NCBI RefSeq assembly: GCF_014646255.1
Contig: NZ_BMNC01000014.1
Coordinates: 62,001 to 126,000 of the forward strand
Origin: Lentzea pudingi
GTDB lineage: Bacteria; Actinomycetota; Actinomycetes; Mycobacteriales; Pseudonocardiaceae
Length of the DNA stretch: 64,000 nt
Direction: 5' to 3'
The notes below the pieces were generated by a model that saw only the letters and a program-made list of their open reading frames with translations, had not been told where the DNA came from and did not search any database. Shown here piece by piece: positions 35,469-45,190 of the stretch. Every line of letters begins with the position of its first letter. Positions within the stretch are counted from its first letter, which is position 1. A program made the translations under genes and the position numbers.

Positions 35469-36637
35469 AGCTCTCCTCCTGGCTCACCCGTGCCGACCGG
35501 CACGAGAGTCGGATTCGGTTCGGTCGCCGCGGCCGGGAGCCGCAGCGTGAAGGTGGAACCCGTTCCTGGCAGGCTCCAGAGCTTCACCTCACCGCCGTGG
35601 TTGGCGGCGACGTGCTTGACGATCGCGAGCCCGAGGCCGGTGCCCCCGGTGGCGCGCGAGCGGGCCTTGTCGACGCGGTAGAACCGCTCGAAGACGCGGA
35701 TCTGCTGGTCCTCGGCGATGCCGATGCCGCGGTCGGTCACGGCGATCTCGACGTGCCCGTCGACCAGCCTCCGGCTCACGCTGACCGGACTGCCGGGCGG
35801 CGAGTACGCGACCGCGTTGTCCAGGAGGTTCGTCAGGGCCGTGACCAGCAACGATCGGTCGCCCGGCACGACGAACCCGCTCGGTTCGTCGACGTTGATC
35901 GAGATGTTGACCGACTCGGCGGCGAGCTTGGACCGCGAGAGCGCCTCGTTGATCACGACGTCGATCTCGGTGTCGGCCAGCTCCGGCAGCTTCTCGGCGC
36001 CCTGCAGGCGGGACAGCGCGATCAGCTCGGTGACGAGCGCACCGAGGCGGGTGGCCTCCTGCATGATCTTCGCGCTGAACCGTCGGACCTCGTCCTGGTC
36101 GTCACTCGCGTCCAGCACGGCCTCCGCGAGCAGCGCCAACGCGCCGACGGGGGTTTTCAGCTCGTGGCTGACGTTCGCCACGAAGTCACGCCGCGTCTTC
36201 TCCAGCCGCACGGACTCGGACTCGTCCGTGGCGTCGACCACGATGAAGTCCTCGACGAGCTGCCGGACCTCCGCGTGCACGGCCTCCGGCTGCCGGCCGC
36301 CGCGCTGCCCGTCCAGCGGCGAGAGGTCGACGTAGACGACCTCGTTGCTGTTGCGGACCCCTTCGGCGGCCTTGCGGGCCCGGTCGTCGACGCGGTTGTT
36401 GCGGACGATCCCGAGCTCTTCGGCGCGGGGGTTGTGCAGCACGACGTCACCGAAGTGGTTGAGCACCACGATGCCGTCGTGGGAGTCGTGGACGATCTGC
36501 TGGATCAGGTCACCGACCGTGAGGCCCTCTGGCTTCCGAGGGTGTCTCGGAGCGGTGAAGCGGCCGACGAAGAATGCGGCTATCGCGCCGATGAGCACGA
36601 GGCCGATCGACACAGCGAGGTAACCCGTTGTGGTCAC
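35465..36637 (-). CDS. senX3: Sensor histidine kinase SenX3
   Basis: 390 residues. One N-terminal helix region (LAVSIGLVLIGAIAAFFVGRF), a PAS-like domain (~45-135), the H-box DFVANVSHELKTPVGALALLAEAV with the phosphorylated histidine, then N-box TNLLDNAVAYSPPG, G1 VTDRGIGIAED, F-box and G2 GTGLGLAIVKH. Phosphate-responsive kinase paired with RegX3 in Actinobacteria. GTG start with a -10 box seven bases upstream. Confidence 0.95.
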   Translation of the reverse strand: MTTTGYLAVSIGLVLIGAIAAFFVGRFTAPRHPRKPEGLTVGDLIQQIVHDSHDGIVVLNHFGDVVLHNPRAEELGIVRNNRVDDRARKAAEGVRNSNEVVYVDLSPLDGQRGGRQPEAVHAEVRQLVEDFIVVDATDESESVRLEKTRRDFVANVSHELKTPVGALALLAEAVLDASDDQDEVRRFSAKIMQEATRLGALVTELIALSRLQGAEKLPELADTEIDVVINEALSRSKLAAESVNISINVDEPSGFVVPGDRSLLVTALTNLLDNAVAYSPPGSPVSVSRRLVDGHVEIAVTDRGIGIAEDQQIRVFERFYRVDKARSRATGGTGLGLAIVKHVAANHGGEVKLWSLPGTGSTFTLRLPAAATEPNPTLVPVGTGEPGGEL

Positions 36638-36644
36638 GAGGCGA

Positions 36645-36650
36645 ATGGTA
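36645..36650 (-). promoter_or_regulatory. -10 box TACCAT, leaderless start for senX3
   Basis: TACCAT (minus strand) is followed by TCGCCTC (7 nt) and the GTG start at 36637. No matching -35 box. Confidence 0.5.
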
Positions 36651-36691
36651 AGCAGCTCAGAGGTGTCTTGGCCTAGTGCGGAAGCGTGAAC

Positions 36692-36709
36692 CGTGACACC
36701 CGTGACACC
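36692..36709. promoter_or_regulatory. Tandem 9-bp direct repeat upstream of senX3
   Basis: CGTGACACC occurs twice back to back, 55-72 bp upstream of the senX3 start. OmpR-family regulators often bind tandem direct repeats, and a GTTCACC-like sequence (Pho-box half) lies near 36744. Autoregulation by RegX3 through these is plausible but unproven. Confidence 0.35.
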
Positions 36710-36772
36710 TCAGTGGACGGTTGTTCCGTCCCTGGTCAGCCTGTGTTCACCCAACCGTGTCCTAACGCGCGG

Positions 36773-36803
36773 AAAGGCGCACCCGAACGCCGGGTGCGCC
36801 TTT
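36773..36803 (-). terminator. Intrinsic terminator after gpm
   Basis: AAAGGCGCACCC (36773-36784) pairs perfectly with GGGTGCGCCTTT (36792-36803) around a 7-nt loop. A/T-rich ends on both sides allow function in either direction. It lies 12 bp after the gpm stop. Confidence 0.85.
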
Positions 36804-36815
36804 CTCACAACGCTC

Positions 36816-37562
36816 TCAACGACCCTGGTTCGCGACCGCCGCGATGGCGTCCTTCGCAGCGTCGGGGTCGAGGTACTCGCCACCCGGCTTGATCGGCTTC
36901 AGGTCCTCGTCGAGGTCGTAGCGCAGCGGGATGCCGGTCGGGATGTTGAGCCCGGCGATGGCCTCGTCCGAGACGCCGTCGAGGTGCTTCACGAGGGCGC
37001 GCAGCGAGTTGCCGTGCGCGGCCACCAGGACCGTCTTGCCGGCGCGCAGGTCCGGCACGATCGCGGAGTCCCAGTACGGGATCATCCGCTTCACCACGTC
37101 GAGCAGGCACTCGGTCAGCGGCAGGTCGGGGCCGAGACCCGCGTAGCGCGGGTCGGTGTCCTGGCTGAACTCGCTGCCGGGCTCGATGGGTGGCGGCGGG
37201 GTGTCGTAGGACCGGCGCCAGAGCATGAACTGCTCCTCGCCGAACTCCTCCAGCGTCTGCTTCTTGTTCTTGCCCTGCAGCGCGCCGTAGTGGCGCTCGT
37301 TGAGGCGCCAGTCGCGCTTGACCGGGATCCAGTGCCGGTCGGCGGCGTCGAGCGCCAGGTTGGCGGTCATGATCGCCCGGCGCATGAGGCTGGTGTGGAG
37401 GACCTCCGGCAGGACACCGGCGTCCTTGAGGAGCACACCGCCGCGGCGGGCCTCCTTCTCGCCCTTCTCCGACAGGGGAACGTCCACCCAGCCGGTGAAC
37501 AGGTTCTCCGCGTTCCACGTGCTCTCGCCGTGGCGGAGCAGGACCAAGGTTCCGACAGACAT
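36816..37562 (-). CDS. gpmA: 2,3-bisphosphoglycerate-dependent phosphoglycerate mutase
   Basis: 248 residues. Glycolytic interconversion of 3- and 2-phosphoglycerate. The phosphohistidine is in [12 protein letters not shown] (H11); [30 protein letters not shown] and the second histidine in [13 protein letters not shown] are all present. Single-gene unit between senX3 and the fadD region, as in mycobacteria (gpm1). Confidence 0.96.
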   Translation of the reverse strand: MSVGTLVLLRHGESTWNAENLFTGWVDVPLSEKGEKEARRGGVLLKDAGVLPEVLHTSLMRRAIMTANLALDAADRHWIPVKRDWRLNERHYGALQGKNKKQTLEEFGEEQFMLWRRSYDTPPPPIEPGSEFSQDTDPRYAGLGPDLPLTECLLDVVKRMIPYWDSAIVPDLRAGKTVLVAAHGNSLRALVKHLDGVSDEAIAGLNIPTGIPLRYDLDEDLKPIKPGGEYLDPDAAKDAIAAVANQGR

Positions 37563-37664
37563 GGCAGCTAGCCTGCCATGCCGACCCGCCTGCCGTACCC
37601 CTGCCGGTCACCGTGATCCACGCCATGGGACTCGTCGGCCGCAGGTTCCGGCGGCACTGACGCG

Positions 37665-37775
37665 CTACCGGCCCCCGGTCAGCACGTCCGCCGCGTCGTT
37701 GCTGCCCGCTTCGGCGAGGCGGCGCAGCTCGTCCAGCTCGCGGCCCCGCTGAACGCCGGAAGGCCCCGGCAGCAT
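37665..37775 (-). pseudogene. Short remnant of a helical-repeat protein
   Basis: A 36-codon frame whose translation contains RELDELRRLAEAGSNDAADV followed by LTGGR and a stop. This resembles one unit of the LRxLAxAGxxDAAxxL repeat found in long actinobacterial repeat proteins. The N-terminal codons run through the fadD terminator hairpin, so it is probably a decayed 3' end rather than a working gene. The rest of the 37563-37803 gap shows nothing recognisable. Confidence 0.4.
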
Positions 37776-37791
37776 CCCGCCGGGGCCTTCC
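37758..37791 (-). terminator. Intrinsic terminator after the acyl-CoA ligase gene
   Basis: GGAAGGCCCCGGC (37758-37770) pairs perfectly with GCCGGGGCCTTCC (37779-37791) around AGCATCCC, 13 bp after the stop of the upstream minus-strand gene. Confidence 0.8.
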
Positions 37792-37803
37792 GGGCATCGC
37801 GAC

Positions 37804-39369
37804 TCAGGCCTGTTCGCGAGCCCTGAGGTCCTTGCGCAGGATCTTGCCCGCCGCCGACTTCGGGATCGCCTCGATGAACTCCACCACGCGCACCTTCTTG
37901 TGCGGCGCCACGTGCGAGGCCACGAACGCCATCACGGCGTCACCGTCCACAGAGGACCCGGGCTGGCGCACGACGAACGCCTTCGGGACCTCCTCGCCGT
38001 CCGCGTCGCGCACGCCGATGACCGCCGCGTCGGCGATCTCCTCGTGCGTGAGCAGCACGGCCTCGAGCTCGGCCGGCGGGACCTGGTAGCCCTTGTACTT
38101 GATCAGTTCCTTGACGCGGTCGACGATCGAGACGATGCCGTCGGCGTCGATCACGGCCACGTCGCCGGTGTGCAGCCAGCCGTCGTCGTCGATGGTGGCG
38201 GCGGTGGCCTCGGGGTTGTTCAGGTAGCCCTTCATGATGTTCGGGCCCTTGCACCAAAGTTCGCCGCGCTCGCCCACGCCGACGTCCTCGCCGGTGGCCG
38301 GGTCGACCAGGCGGCACTCGAGGTTCGGGATGATCACGCCGACGGTGCCGACCGAGATGTCGTCGCGGCTGTCCGGGATGGCGTGGCTGACGGGCGACAT
38401 CTCCGTCATGCCGTAGCCCTGCGAGACGCGGCAGCCCAGGCGCTTGCGGACCGCGGCGGCCAGTTCCACGTCGAGCGGGGCGGCGCCGGAGAACAGCGTC
38501 GCCATCGCGGACAGGTCGTAGTTGTCGACGATCGGGTGCTTCGCCAACGCCACCGCGACCGGCGGCGCGATGTAGACGCGGTCGGTCTTGTGCTCGGCGA
38601 TGACCCTCAGGAATTCCGGCAGTTCGAACTTCGGCAGCGTCACGACGACGCCGCCGATGTACAGGCCGTTGTTCATCAGGACCTGCATGCCGTAGATGTG
38701 GAAGAACGGCAGCACCGCAAGAATTCTCGTGTGCGCGCCGACATCCGAAAGAATCGGCTCGCACTGCACGAGATTCGCGACCAAGTTGCGGTGCGTCAGC
38801 ATCACGCCCTTGGGCAGCGCGGTCGTGCCGGACGAGTACGGCAGCACCGCGACGTCCTCGGCCGGGTTGATCTCCACCTCCGGCACCGGGTGCGTGTTCG
38901 CCAGCAGCTCCGGCAGCGACGGGTAGCCCTCGGCGCCGTCGAGCACGACGACGTCGGTCACCCCGGCCTTCGCGGCGCCGGGAGCGGCGTTCGGGAGCAG
39001 CACCGAGACCGTGAACAGCATCTTCGCGCCGGCGTCGTGCAGCTGGTGCGCGACCTCGTCGGGCGTGTAGAGCGCGTTGATCGTGGTCGCCGTGGCGCCC
39101 GCCCGCAGGATGCCGTGGAACACGACGGCGTAGTACGGCGTGTTCGGGCTCAGGATGCCCACGACATCACCTTTGCCAATACCGCGTGCTGCCAGCGCGG
39201 CGGCCATTCGGTCGATGGCCCCGACCAGCTGGCCGTAGGTGAGCGTCGCGCCGGACATGCCGTCGATCAGCGCAACCCGGTCCGCCCGGTCGGCGATGTC
39301 GCCGAACAACAGCTGGTGCAGCGACACGTCAGGGATCTCGACATCGGGGAACGGACTGCGAAAGACCAT
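37804..39369 (-). CDS. Acyl-CoA ligase, 4-coumarate-CoA ligase-like (FadD type)
   Basis: 521 residues, ANL superfamily. ATP loop LPYSSGTTALPKGVMLTHRN, A5 SQGYGMTEMSPVSHAI, A7/A8 GWLHTGDVAVIDADGIVSIVDRVKELIKYKGYQVPPAELE and the terminal lysine in PKSAAGKILRKDLR. The GYQVPPAELE sequence and overall similarity are typical of 4-coumarate-CoA ligase/FadD proteins, so an aromatic or medium-chain acid is likely activated. ATG with GAGG upstream. Stands alone on its transcript. Confidence 0.92.
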   Translation of the reverse strand: MVFRSPFPDVEIPDVSLHQLLFGDIADRADRVALIDGMSGATLTYGQLVGAIDRMAAALAARGIGKGDVVGILSPNTPYYAVVFHGILRAGATATTINALYTPDEVAHQLHDAGAKMLFTVSVLLPNAAPGAAKAGVTDVVVLDGAEGYPSLPELLANTHPVPEVEINPAEDVAVLPYSSGTTALPKGVMLTHRNLVANLVQCEPILSDVGAHTRILAVLPFFHIYGMQVLMNNGLYIGGVVVTLPKFELPEFLRVIAEHKTDRVYIAPPVAVALAKHPIVDNYDLSAMATLFSGAAPLDVELAAAVRKRLGCRVSQGYGMTEMSPVSHAIPDSRDDISVGTVGVIIPNLECRLVDPATGEDVGVGERGELWCKGPNIMKGYLNNPEATAATIDDDGWLHTGDVAVIDADGIVSIVDRVKELIKYKGYQVPPAELEAVLLTHEEIADAAVIGVRDADGEEVPKAFVVRQPGSSVDGDAVMAFVASHVAPHKKVRVVEFIEAIPKSAAGKILRKDLRAREQA

Positions 39370-39770
39370 GCGGCGACCTCATTCACTCGCTGTACACCCA
39401 GCCTGTGGGGCTCATCGTGAGCCAGCCCACTGGGCAGGTCAAGGACGACTCAATCGCTACAGATGCGTTACTTTGCGCCGCTAAATACACTCGAATGGAG
39501 TAATACAAGCACTTGTGATCGCAAGGATGTATCTGAGAAGTTGATACCGCCTCCGCGAGTCGGCTCCCACGCTTACTCGACGAGCGCGAGGCACCTTGCG
39601 CGATTCGTCATCCCCCGTCGAATCGCGTGGCCCGCTTGGGATCCGCAGGCACCCCCCGTCCACGGATCCACTGCAGCGGGGACCTTTGACGCGGGACGGC
39701 TCGATGCGACTCCCCCTCTCTCCCGAGCCGTTCCGCGCATCATCAAAGGCGCACTCTCAGTAGGACTTGA
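39370..39770. other. Gene-free stretch, 401 bp
   Basis: No convincing coding frame on either strand. The part near 39450-39545 is much richer in A/T than the surroundings and probably contains the promoter of the minus-strand acyl-CoA ligase gene, although no clear -35/-10 pair stands out. The end nearest the DUF4349 gene holds a long hairpin listed separately. No known RNA family is recognised. Confidence 0.6.
39683..39749 (-). terminator. Long imperfect hairpin after the DUF4349 gene
   Basis: CCTTTGACGCGGGACGGCTCG-type arm (39683-39703) pairs with 39724-39749 (CGAGCCGT, CCGCG, TCAAAGG) with a few mismatches and a ~20-nt loop. On the minus strand it follows the DUF4349 stop by 22 bp and ends in TTTG-like bases; a likely terminator. 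Confidence 0.6.
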
Positions 39771-40634
39771 TCACCCTGCTTCGTTCATTCGGGTGACGCG
39801 CCTGCGTCGGCGCAGCAGGTAGATCACCACCGCCGCGGGCACTCCGAGCGCCACCAGGAACGGCAGCAGGGCGCCGAAGGCGATCAGGATCCCGTTCAGC
39901 ACCGCGAGCAACGCGCTCCAGCCGCCCGAGAGTGCGCTCAGGAACCCGGCCTCCTCCGGCTTCGGCGGTGCGATCGGCACGGTCGCGACCTGCACGGTCA
40001 GCGTCGCCATCGCCACCTTGCCCTTGAGCGACTCGCCGCGCCGCTGCTGGGACTCGAGCTCGGCCTGCCGCTTGGTCAGCTCCGCCTCTATCTGCGCGAT
40101 CTCGGCCGTCGTCCCGGCCCGCTCGAACAGCACTCGCAGGCGCTCGACGCTGGCCTTCTGCGTCGCGATGCGCGCCTCGACGTCGACGAGCTGGTCGGTG
40201 ACGTCCTCACTGCGCACCTCGCTGCGGGTGACCTCCCCGACGCTCGCGAGGTCCTTCACGACCCGGTCCAGCTCGGACGACGGCACCCGCACGGTCACGG
40301 AGCCGGACTTCGCGGTCGAGTTCTCCTGCCCCGCGAACCCTCCGACCGCCGTCGCCCGGTCCTTGACCTGCCCGATCGCCTTCAGCACGTCGTCGCTGCG
40401 CAGGTCGACGGTCGCCGTGCGCACCAACTGCCGTTCCTGCTGCTGCACCGGCTGCACGGCCTGCCCGGCGTTGTTCTCCTGCTTCTCCTGCTGCGGCGCC
40501 TTCTGCTGCGCCGCCTGCGGGGGCGCGGCATCCTGCGCCGCCGTGCCACCGCCGCTCATGTTGCTGCTGCACCCGGCCGTCGCAACGGCCAGCATGGCGA
40601 TTCCCACCCACACCCCTGGTCTGCGCATGCTCAT
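39771..40634 (-). CDS. DUF4349 domain lipoprotein
   Basis: 287 residues. Lipoprotein signal with lipobox VATAGC (C22), a Gln/Pro/Ala-rich linker (~25-68), the DUF4349 domain from RQLVRTATVDLRSDDVLKAIG through a coiled coil (VDVEARIATQKASVERLRVLFERAGTTAEIAQIEAELTKRQAELES), then a C-terminal membrane helix (LLAVLNGILIAFGALLPFLVALGVPAAVVIYLL) and basic tail. It is anchored at both ends on the outer face. Function unknown. ~54 bp after YbjN. Confidence 0.88.
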   Translation of the reverse strand: MSMRRPGVWVGIAMLAVATAGCSSNMSGGGTAAQDAAPPQAAQQKAPQQEKQENNAGQAVQPVQQQERQLVRTATVDLRSDDVLKAIGQVKDRATAVGGFAGQENSTAKSGSVTVRVPSSELDRVVKDLASVGEVTRSEVRSEDVTDQLVDVEARIATQKASVERLRVLFERAGTTAEIAQIEAELTKRQAELESQQRRGESLKGKVAMATLTVQVATVPIAPPKPEEAGFLSALSGGWSALLAVLNGILIAFGALLPFLVALGVPAAVVIYLLRRRRRVTRMNEAG

Positions 40635-40688
40635 CGGACGGGCCGGGCCCGACCAGGGGTTGCCGCCTAGGCCGAAACGAGTCGGCGG

Positions 40689-41177
40689 CTAATCCGAAAC
40701 GAGATGTTGGAACGCCGCCAGGTTCGCGAGCGACTCCCCGCGCGACACCCGCCACGCCCACTCGCGCCGGATCGCGTCGGCGAACCCGATCTCAAGCAAC
40801 GGGTTGAAGTCGCCGTCCGCCGCCTCCAGCACCTGCCCGAGCACGCGGTCCAGCTCATCAGGCGTCACGGCGTGCTTGCCGACCCTGCCGACCAGGTAGA
40901 TGTCACCCTCGGCGTCGATCGTGTAGTGCACGCCGTACAGCCGTGCGTTGCGCCGCAGCAGGAACCGGTACACGTCCTCGAACGACTGGTCCGGCCGCCT
41001 GCACACGAAGGCCTCGACGACCAGCGCGTGCGTGGTCTCGACGAGCCACACGTTGGTCTGCAGCTTCTTGGTGCCCGGCAGCGTCACGAAGAACTTGCCC
41101 GGCTCGCGCCGGTCGTACTTCAGCTCGCGCTCGTCCAGAAACGCTTTGATCACTGCATCTACTGACAGGTCGCTCAA
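40689..41177 (-). CDS. YbjN domain-containing protein (Rv0487-like)
   Basis: 162 residues with the YbjN core: [65 protein letters not shown]. The fold resembles type III secretion chaperones. The TTG start overlaps the mshA stop (TTGA), so it is translated with mshA, an arrangement kept in mycobacteria. Role in mycothiol metabolism is possible by context only. Confidence 0.9.
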   Translation of the reverse strand: MSDLSVDAVIKAFLDERELKYDRREPGKFFVTLPGTKKLQTNVWLVETTHALVVEAFVCRRPDQSFEDVYRFLLRRNARLYGVHYTIDAEGDIYLVGRVGKHAVTPDELDRVLGQVLEAADGDFNPLLEIGFADAIRREWAWRVSRGESLANLAAFQHLVSD

Positions 41178-42421
41178 GCGAAAACCTCCCGGCGGAACAC
41201 TTCTCCCGCCTCTTGATACCCCGCCAGCAGGGCGTCAGTCGTGCGGTCCCAGGAGAAGCGTCGCGCATGCCCCACGGCGTTGCTCGCCAGGTGCTCCCGC
41301 TGCGGCAGGGCCGTCCCGCTGATCGCCGAGGCCCACTCGCCGGGCTCGTGCCCGTGCACCAGCACCCCGGACACGCCGTCGTTGACCGCCACCGGCAGCC
41401 CGCCGACGGCCGCCGCGACCACGGGCGTCCCGCAGGCCTGGGCCTCCAGCGCCACCAGCCCGAACGACTCGTTGTAGCTCGGCACGGCGACCAGGTCCGC
41501 GGCCCGGTAGACCTCGGCCAGCCTCGGGCCCGGCTGCGGCGGCAGGAAGCGCACCACGTCCGTGATCTGCAGCTGCGCGGCGAGCTCCTCCAGCGCCTTC
41601 GGCCGTTCGGTGCCGCTGCCCGACGGCCCGCCGACGATCAGCACGACCAGCCTCGACCGGAGTCCGGGATCCCGCACGAGCATCTCGGCGGCCGCGCGAA
41701 GCAGCACGTCAGGGGCCTTCAACGGCTGGATCCGGCCGACGAACGCCAGCACGATCGCGTCCTGCGGGAGGCCGAACGACTTCCGGGCCGCGCACTGGTC
41801 ACCCGGTGTGAAGCGGTCGAGGTCGACACCGGGCGGCACGACAGCGACCTTGGACGGCTCCGCGTCGTAGAGCTTGATCAGTTCGCTGGCCTCGATGTCG
41901 GTGTTCGCCACCAGCCGGTCCGACTCGGCGACGACCTGCTCCTCGCCGATGACCCGCATCCTGGGCTCCGGCGTGTCCCCCTCGGCCAGCGCCAGGTTCT
42001 TCACCTTGGCGAGCGTGTGCGCGGTGTAGACGAGAGGCACGCCCCACCGTTCGCGAGCGAGCCAGCCGACCTGACCGGACAGCCAGTAGTGCGAGTGGAT
42101 CGCGTCGTAGTACCCGGGCTCGTGGCGGGCCTCGGCGCGTAAGACGCCCGCGGTGAACGCGCAGAGCTGGCCGGGCAGCTCCTCCTTGCCCAAGCCCTCG
42201 AACGGGCCCGCGGCGACGTGCCGGACCCGCACGCCGGGAGCCAGTTCCGCCACCGGTGGCAGCTCCGACGACGTGGCGCGCGTGAATATCTCCACCTCGA
42301 CGCCGCGCTGGGCCATCCGCGTGGCCGTCTGCACGATGTAGACGTTCATCCCGCCCGCATCACCCGTGCCCGGCTGCTCGAGCGGCGAGGTGTGCACCGA
42401 GAGCACCGCTACGCGCTTCAT
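41174..42421 (-). CDS. mshA: D-inositol-3-phosphate glycosyltransferase MshA
   Basis: 415 residues, GT-B fold (GT4). First committed step of mycothiol synthesis: transfers GlcNAc from UDP-GlcNAc to inositol-3-phosphate. N-terminal [60 protein letters not shown] and the donor-binding [23 protein letters not shown] are all present. The ATG overlaps the upstream hydrolase stop (ATGA). Confidence 0.97.
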   Translation of the reverse strand: MKRVAVLSVHTSPLEQPGTGDAGGMNVYIVQTATRMAQRGVEVEIFTRATSSELPPVAELAPGVRVRHVAAGPFEGLGKEELPGQLCAFTAGVLRAEARHEPGYYDAIHSHYWLSGQVGWLARERWGVPLVYTAHTLAKVKNLALAEGDTPEPRMRVIGEEQVVAESDRLVANTDIEASELIKLYDAEPSKVAVVPPGVDLDRFTPGDQCAARKSFGLPQDAIVLAFVGRIQPLKAPDVLLRAAAEMLVRDPGLRSRLVVLIVGGPSGSGTERPKALEELAAQLQITDVVRFLPPQPGPRLAEVYRAADLVAVPSYNESFGLVALEAQACGTPVVAAAVGGLPVAVNDGVSGVLVHGHEPGEWASAISGTALPQREHLASNAVGHARRFSWDRTTDALLAGYQEAGEVFRREVFA

Positions 42422-43182
42422 CGGGCGACTCGCAGGAGATCGGCGGTGAACCGCTCGGGCCGCTCCAGGAAGGGCGCGTGCGCGGTGTCGGGGTACAGGC
42501 TCAACTCGGCTCCGGGGATCAGGGCGGCGGAGTACTCGGCGGCGGCAGGGGCGACCACCTCGTCTTGAGTTCCGTGCACGACCAGGGCCGGCACGTCTAC
42601 GGCCTTCAGCACGTCAGCGCTGCCCACGTCCCTGCGGAACAGCTCACCCCGCACTTTATGGCTCACGGAGGTCGCCGCGGCAGTGAGCTTCGCGACCGTC
42701 CCAGCAGGTAGTACGGGTGCCATGGCGCGGCAGAACTCGCTCATCACGGCGTCGTCGGTGATCGCGCCGGGCAGTGCGGCGCGCATCACGGGGCCCGTGG
42801 AGCCTCCGGGGCGGCCGCGGCCGATCTCGGTGATCGCGCTCACGAACACCAGCGCATCGATCAGCGCGGTGCCGTGGAAGCGGAGGTAGTCGGTGACGAC
42901 GAGGCCGCCGTAGGACCACCCGACGACGGTCGCGGGCCCCGTGTGGTCGAGCACGGCCTTCAGGTCCGCGGCCCACCGGGCAGAATCGCGGTAGTCGCCG
43001 AAGTCCTCTGACTCGCCGTGTCCTCGCAGGTCGACGGCGTAGGTGTGGAAATCGGGGAGGTCCCAGACCTCACCCGTCTGCGCCCAGCCGTGGATCAGCA
43101 CCACCGGTGGCGCGCCGTCCGGACCTGATTCACGAACGGCCAGTCGTCCCCCGCCTGCCGCCGTCACGTGTGTCAGATGCAC
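42418..43182 (-). CDS. Alpha/beta hydrolase
   Basis: 254 residues. [14 protein letters not shown] (oxyanion hole), nucleophile elbow GWSYGG (Ser near residue 90), acid in HGTQDEVV and histidine in [14 protein letters not shown] form a complete triad. Substrate unknown. Overlaps mshA by 4 bp, suggesting cotranscription with mycothiol synthesis. GTG start. Confidence 0.9.
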   Translation of the reverse strand: MHLTHVTAAGGGRLAVRESGPDGAPPVVLIHGWAQTGEVWDLPDFHTYAVDLRGHGESEDFGDYRDSARWAADLKAVLDHTGPATVVGWSYGGLVVTDYLRFHGTALIDALVFVSAITEIGRGRPGGSTGPVMRAALPGAITDDAVMSEFCRAMAPVLPAGTVAKLTAAATSVSHKVRGELFRRDVGSADVLKAVDVPALVVHGTQDEVVAPAAAEYSAALIPGAELSLYPDTAHAPFLERPERFTADLLRVAR

Positions 43183-43225
43183 ACAAGTACGAACGACCAG
43201 GTCGGGGGACGCATTCCCGCCGGCC

Positions 43226-44365
43226 CTACTTGATGGCCGACTTCTCCTTCCACTGCGCCCACGAGAGCTGCCAGTCGTACCAGTCGAACTGGGCGGGCAG
43301 CGTGGTGATGGAGCCGGTGACCTCGACCGGGTCGCCGACCAGGGCCGAGTCGAAGTACGCCTTCGCGTCGGCTTCCAGGAGGTTCGCGCAGCCGTGCGAG
43401 GTGTTGTTGGTGCCGATGTTGCCGGCGTTGTCGTTGTTCTCGTGGATGAACTCGCCGTGGTTCGAGAACCGGACGGCCCACTTCTTCACGACGTTGGTGT
43501 AGCCGTAGCGCGGGTTGTCGAACGACCACGTGTCGTGCTTCGACATGACCACGAACGTGCCGTTCGGCGTCGTGAGCTCCGGGTCCGCGTCCTTGCCGAG
43601 CGACGCCGGGTAGTCCGCGACCTGCGCGCCGTCCCGGAACACCTTGAGCCGGTGCGTCGGGTTGTCGATCTTCACGACCTGGTTGCGACCGATGGTGAAG
43701 TCGCTGGTCACGTCGGCCTTGCCGAACGCGCCGCCGCCGTAGTTGACGCCGTAGAGCTTGGCCTCGACCTTGACCGTGGTGTTGGCGGGCCAGTACTTCT
43801 CCGGCCGGAAGTGGACCTCCTGGGCGGTGAGCCAGGCCCACGAGCCCTGCACGTTCGCCGAGTTGGTGACCTTGAGGGCCTTCTCGACGGTCGCCTTGTC
43901 CTGGACCGGCGCCTCGAACTTGACCATGATCGGCGCCGCGACGCCGACGGTCTGGTTGTCCGACGGCCAGAGGGTCGCGCGGGTCTGCGAGCCCGGCGCG
44001 ACGGTGGTGAACGAGCCCTTGAGCTCGACGGGCTTGCCGTCGGAGCCGACGGCCTTGCCGGTGTAGCTGTACGTCTTGCCGTAGCCCAGTGGCTCGGCCG
44101 TGGTCCAGCCGGACTTGTCCTCGGTGAGGGTGCCCTTGACGTCGGCGCCCTCGGGGGACTTCAGCGAGACGGACTCGATCTTGCCGTCCACCACGGTGAC
44201 CTGGACCGGGGTCGTGACCTGCACGTCCTTGGTTCCGTCGACCGGGGACAGGGTCACCTTGGCGGACGGCAACGAGCTGTCCGAGCCGGGCGAACCTGCC
44301 ACGACACTCGAGCAGCCGGTCAGCAGCGTCAGTCCAGCGACCAGCGCGACAAGTGTTCTCTTCAC
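43226..44365 (-). CDS. L,D-transpeptidase lipoprotein (LprQ/Rv0483-like)
   Basis: 379 residues. Lipobox LLTGC (C18), two immunoglobulin-like domains (~45-240) and a C-terminal YkuD catalytic domain (~245-365) with the signature HGEFIHENNDNAGNIG and SHGCANLLEADAKAYF containing the catalytic cysteine. It makes 3-3 crosslinks in peptidoglycan at the outer membrane face. GTG start with GGAGG 8 bp upstream. Same location as Rv0483 between mshA and murB. Confidence 0.94.
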   Translation of the reverse strand: MKRTLVALVAGLTLLTGCSSVVAGSPGSDSSLPSAKVTLSPVDGTKDVQVTTPVQVTVVDGKIESVSLKSPEGADVKGTLTEDKSGWTTAEPLGYGKTYSYTGKAVGSDGKPVELKGSFTTVAPGSQTRATLWPSDNQTVGVAAPIMVKFEAPVQDKATVEKALKVTNSANVQGSWAWLTAQEVHFRPEKYWPANTTVKVEAKLYGVNYGGGAFGKADVTSDFTIGRNQVVKIDNPTHRLKVFRDGAQVADYPASLGKDADPELTTPNGTFVVMSKHDTWSFDNPRYGYTNVVKKWAVRFSNHGEFIHENNDNAGNIGTNNTSHGCANLLEADAKAYFDSALVGDPVEVTGSITTLPAQFDWYDWQLSWAQWKEKSAIK

Positions 44366-44377
44366 GGTTTCGACCTC

Positions 44378-44451
44378 CCACCATGGTGGACGTCCAGAAC
44401 CCCAGGAGGGTGTGAGTGACGTCGGTCACATCCAGGGCGGCGGCCTACGAT
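44378..44451 (+). promoter_or_regulatory. Divergent control region with palindromes and leaderless -10 for the SDR gene
   Basis: CCACCATGGTGG (44378-44389) is a perfect 12-bp palindrome and GTGACGTCGGTCAC (44416-44429) an inverted repeat with a 4-bp centre. TACGAT (44446-44451) ends seven bases before the GTG start at 44459, so the SDR mRNA is probably leaderless. The dyads may be operators; no regulator is assigned. Confidence 0.45.
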
Positions 44452-44458
44452 CGAAGTC

Positions 44459-45190
44459 GTGAATCGACCTGTCGCAGTTGTGACCGGAGCCAGCGCGGGC
44501 ATCGGCGAAGCCACCGCCCGGCGGCTCGCCGCCGAGGGCTTCCACGTCGTGCTCGGCGCACGTCGCCTGGACCTCCTCCACGTTATCGCGAAGGAGATCG
44601 ACGGGACGGCCATCGAGCTGGACGTCACCGACGAAGCCTCCGTCGCCGCCTTCGCGGACCGGGTACCCCAGGCGAACGTGCTCGTGAACAACGCGGGCGG
44701 CGCTCGCGGGCTCTCGACCGTGGCCGAGGGGTCCGCGGACGAGTGGCGCTGGATGTGGGAGGCGAACGTCCTCGGCACCCTGCTGGTGACCAAGGCGTTC
44801 GTCCCGAAGCTGATCGAGTCCGGGGACGGGCACATCGTGTCCGTGACGTCCATCGCGGCGTACGAGGCCTACGACAACGGTTCGGGCTACACGAGCGCCA
44901 AGCACGCCCAGTCGGCGCTGCACCGGACGCTGAGGGGCGAGCTGCTCGGCCAGCCGGTGCGGATCACCGAGATCCAGCCGGGCATGGTCGAGACGGACTT
45001 CTCGGCGAACCGGTTCGGCGGCGACACCGAGCGCGCGGCCAAGGTCTACCAGGGCATCACGCCGCTGGTCGCGGACGACGTGGCGGACGTGATCGCGTTC
45101 GCCGTCACCCGGCCCTCGCACGTGAACCTCGACACGATCGTGCTCAAGCCGCGGGCCCAGGCCTCCGCGACTCGGGCACACCGGGAGTGA
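44459..45190 (+). CDS. Short-chain dehydrogenase/reductase (Rv0484c-like)
   Basis: 243 residues, classical SDR. Cofactor loop VVTGASAGIGEATARRLA, VNNAGGARG, catalytic serine in VSVTSIAA and YTSAK (Tyr/Lys pair) near residue 144. Uses NAD(P)H; substrate unknown. The last ~16 codons overlap the end of the convergent trypsin-like gene by 47 bp. Confidence 0.93.
   Translation: MNRPVAVVTGASAGIGEATARRLAAEGFHVVLGARRLDLLHVIAKEIDGTAIELDVTDEASVAAFADRVPQANVLVNNAGGARGLSTVAEGSADEWRWMWEANVLGTLLVTKAFVPKLIESGDGHIVSVTSIAAYEAYDNGSGYTSAKHAQSALHRTLRGELLGQPVRITEIQPGMVETDFSANRFGGDTERAAKVYQGITPLVADDVADVIAFAVTRPSHVNLDTIVLKPRAQASATRAHRE

Noticed and set aside
39481-39663. 60-codon minus-strand frame in the 39370-39770 gap
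   Set aside because: No ribosome binding site, no domain, and composition unlike coding sequence here.
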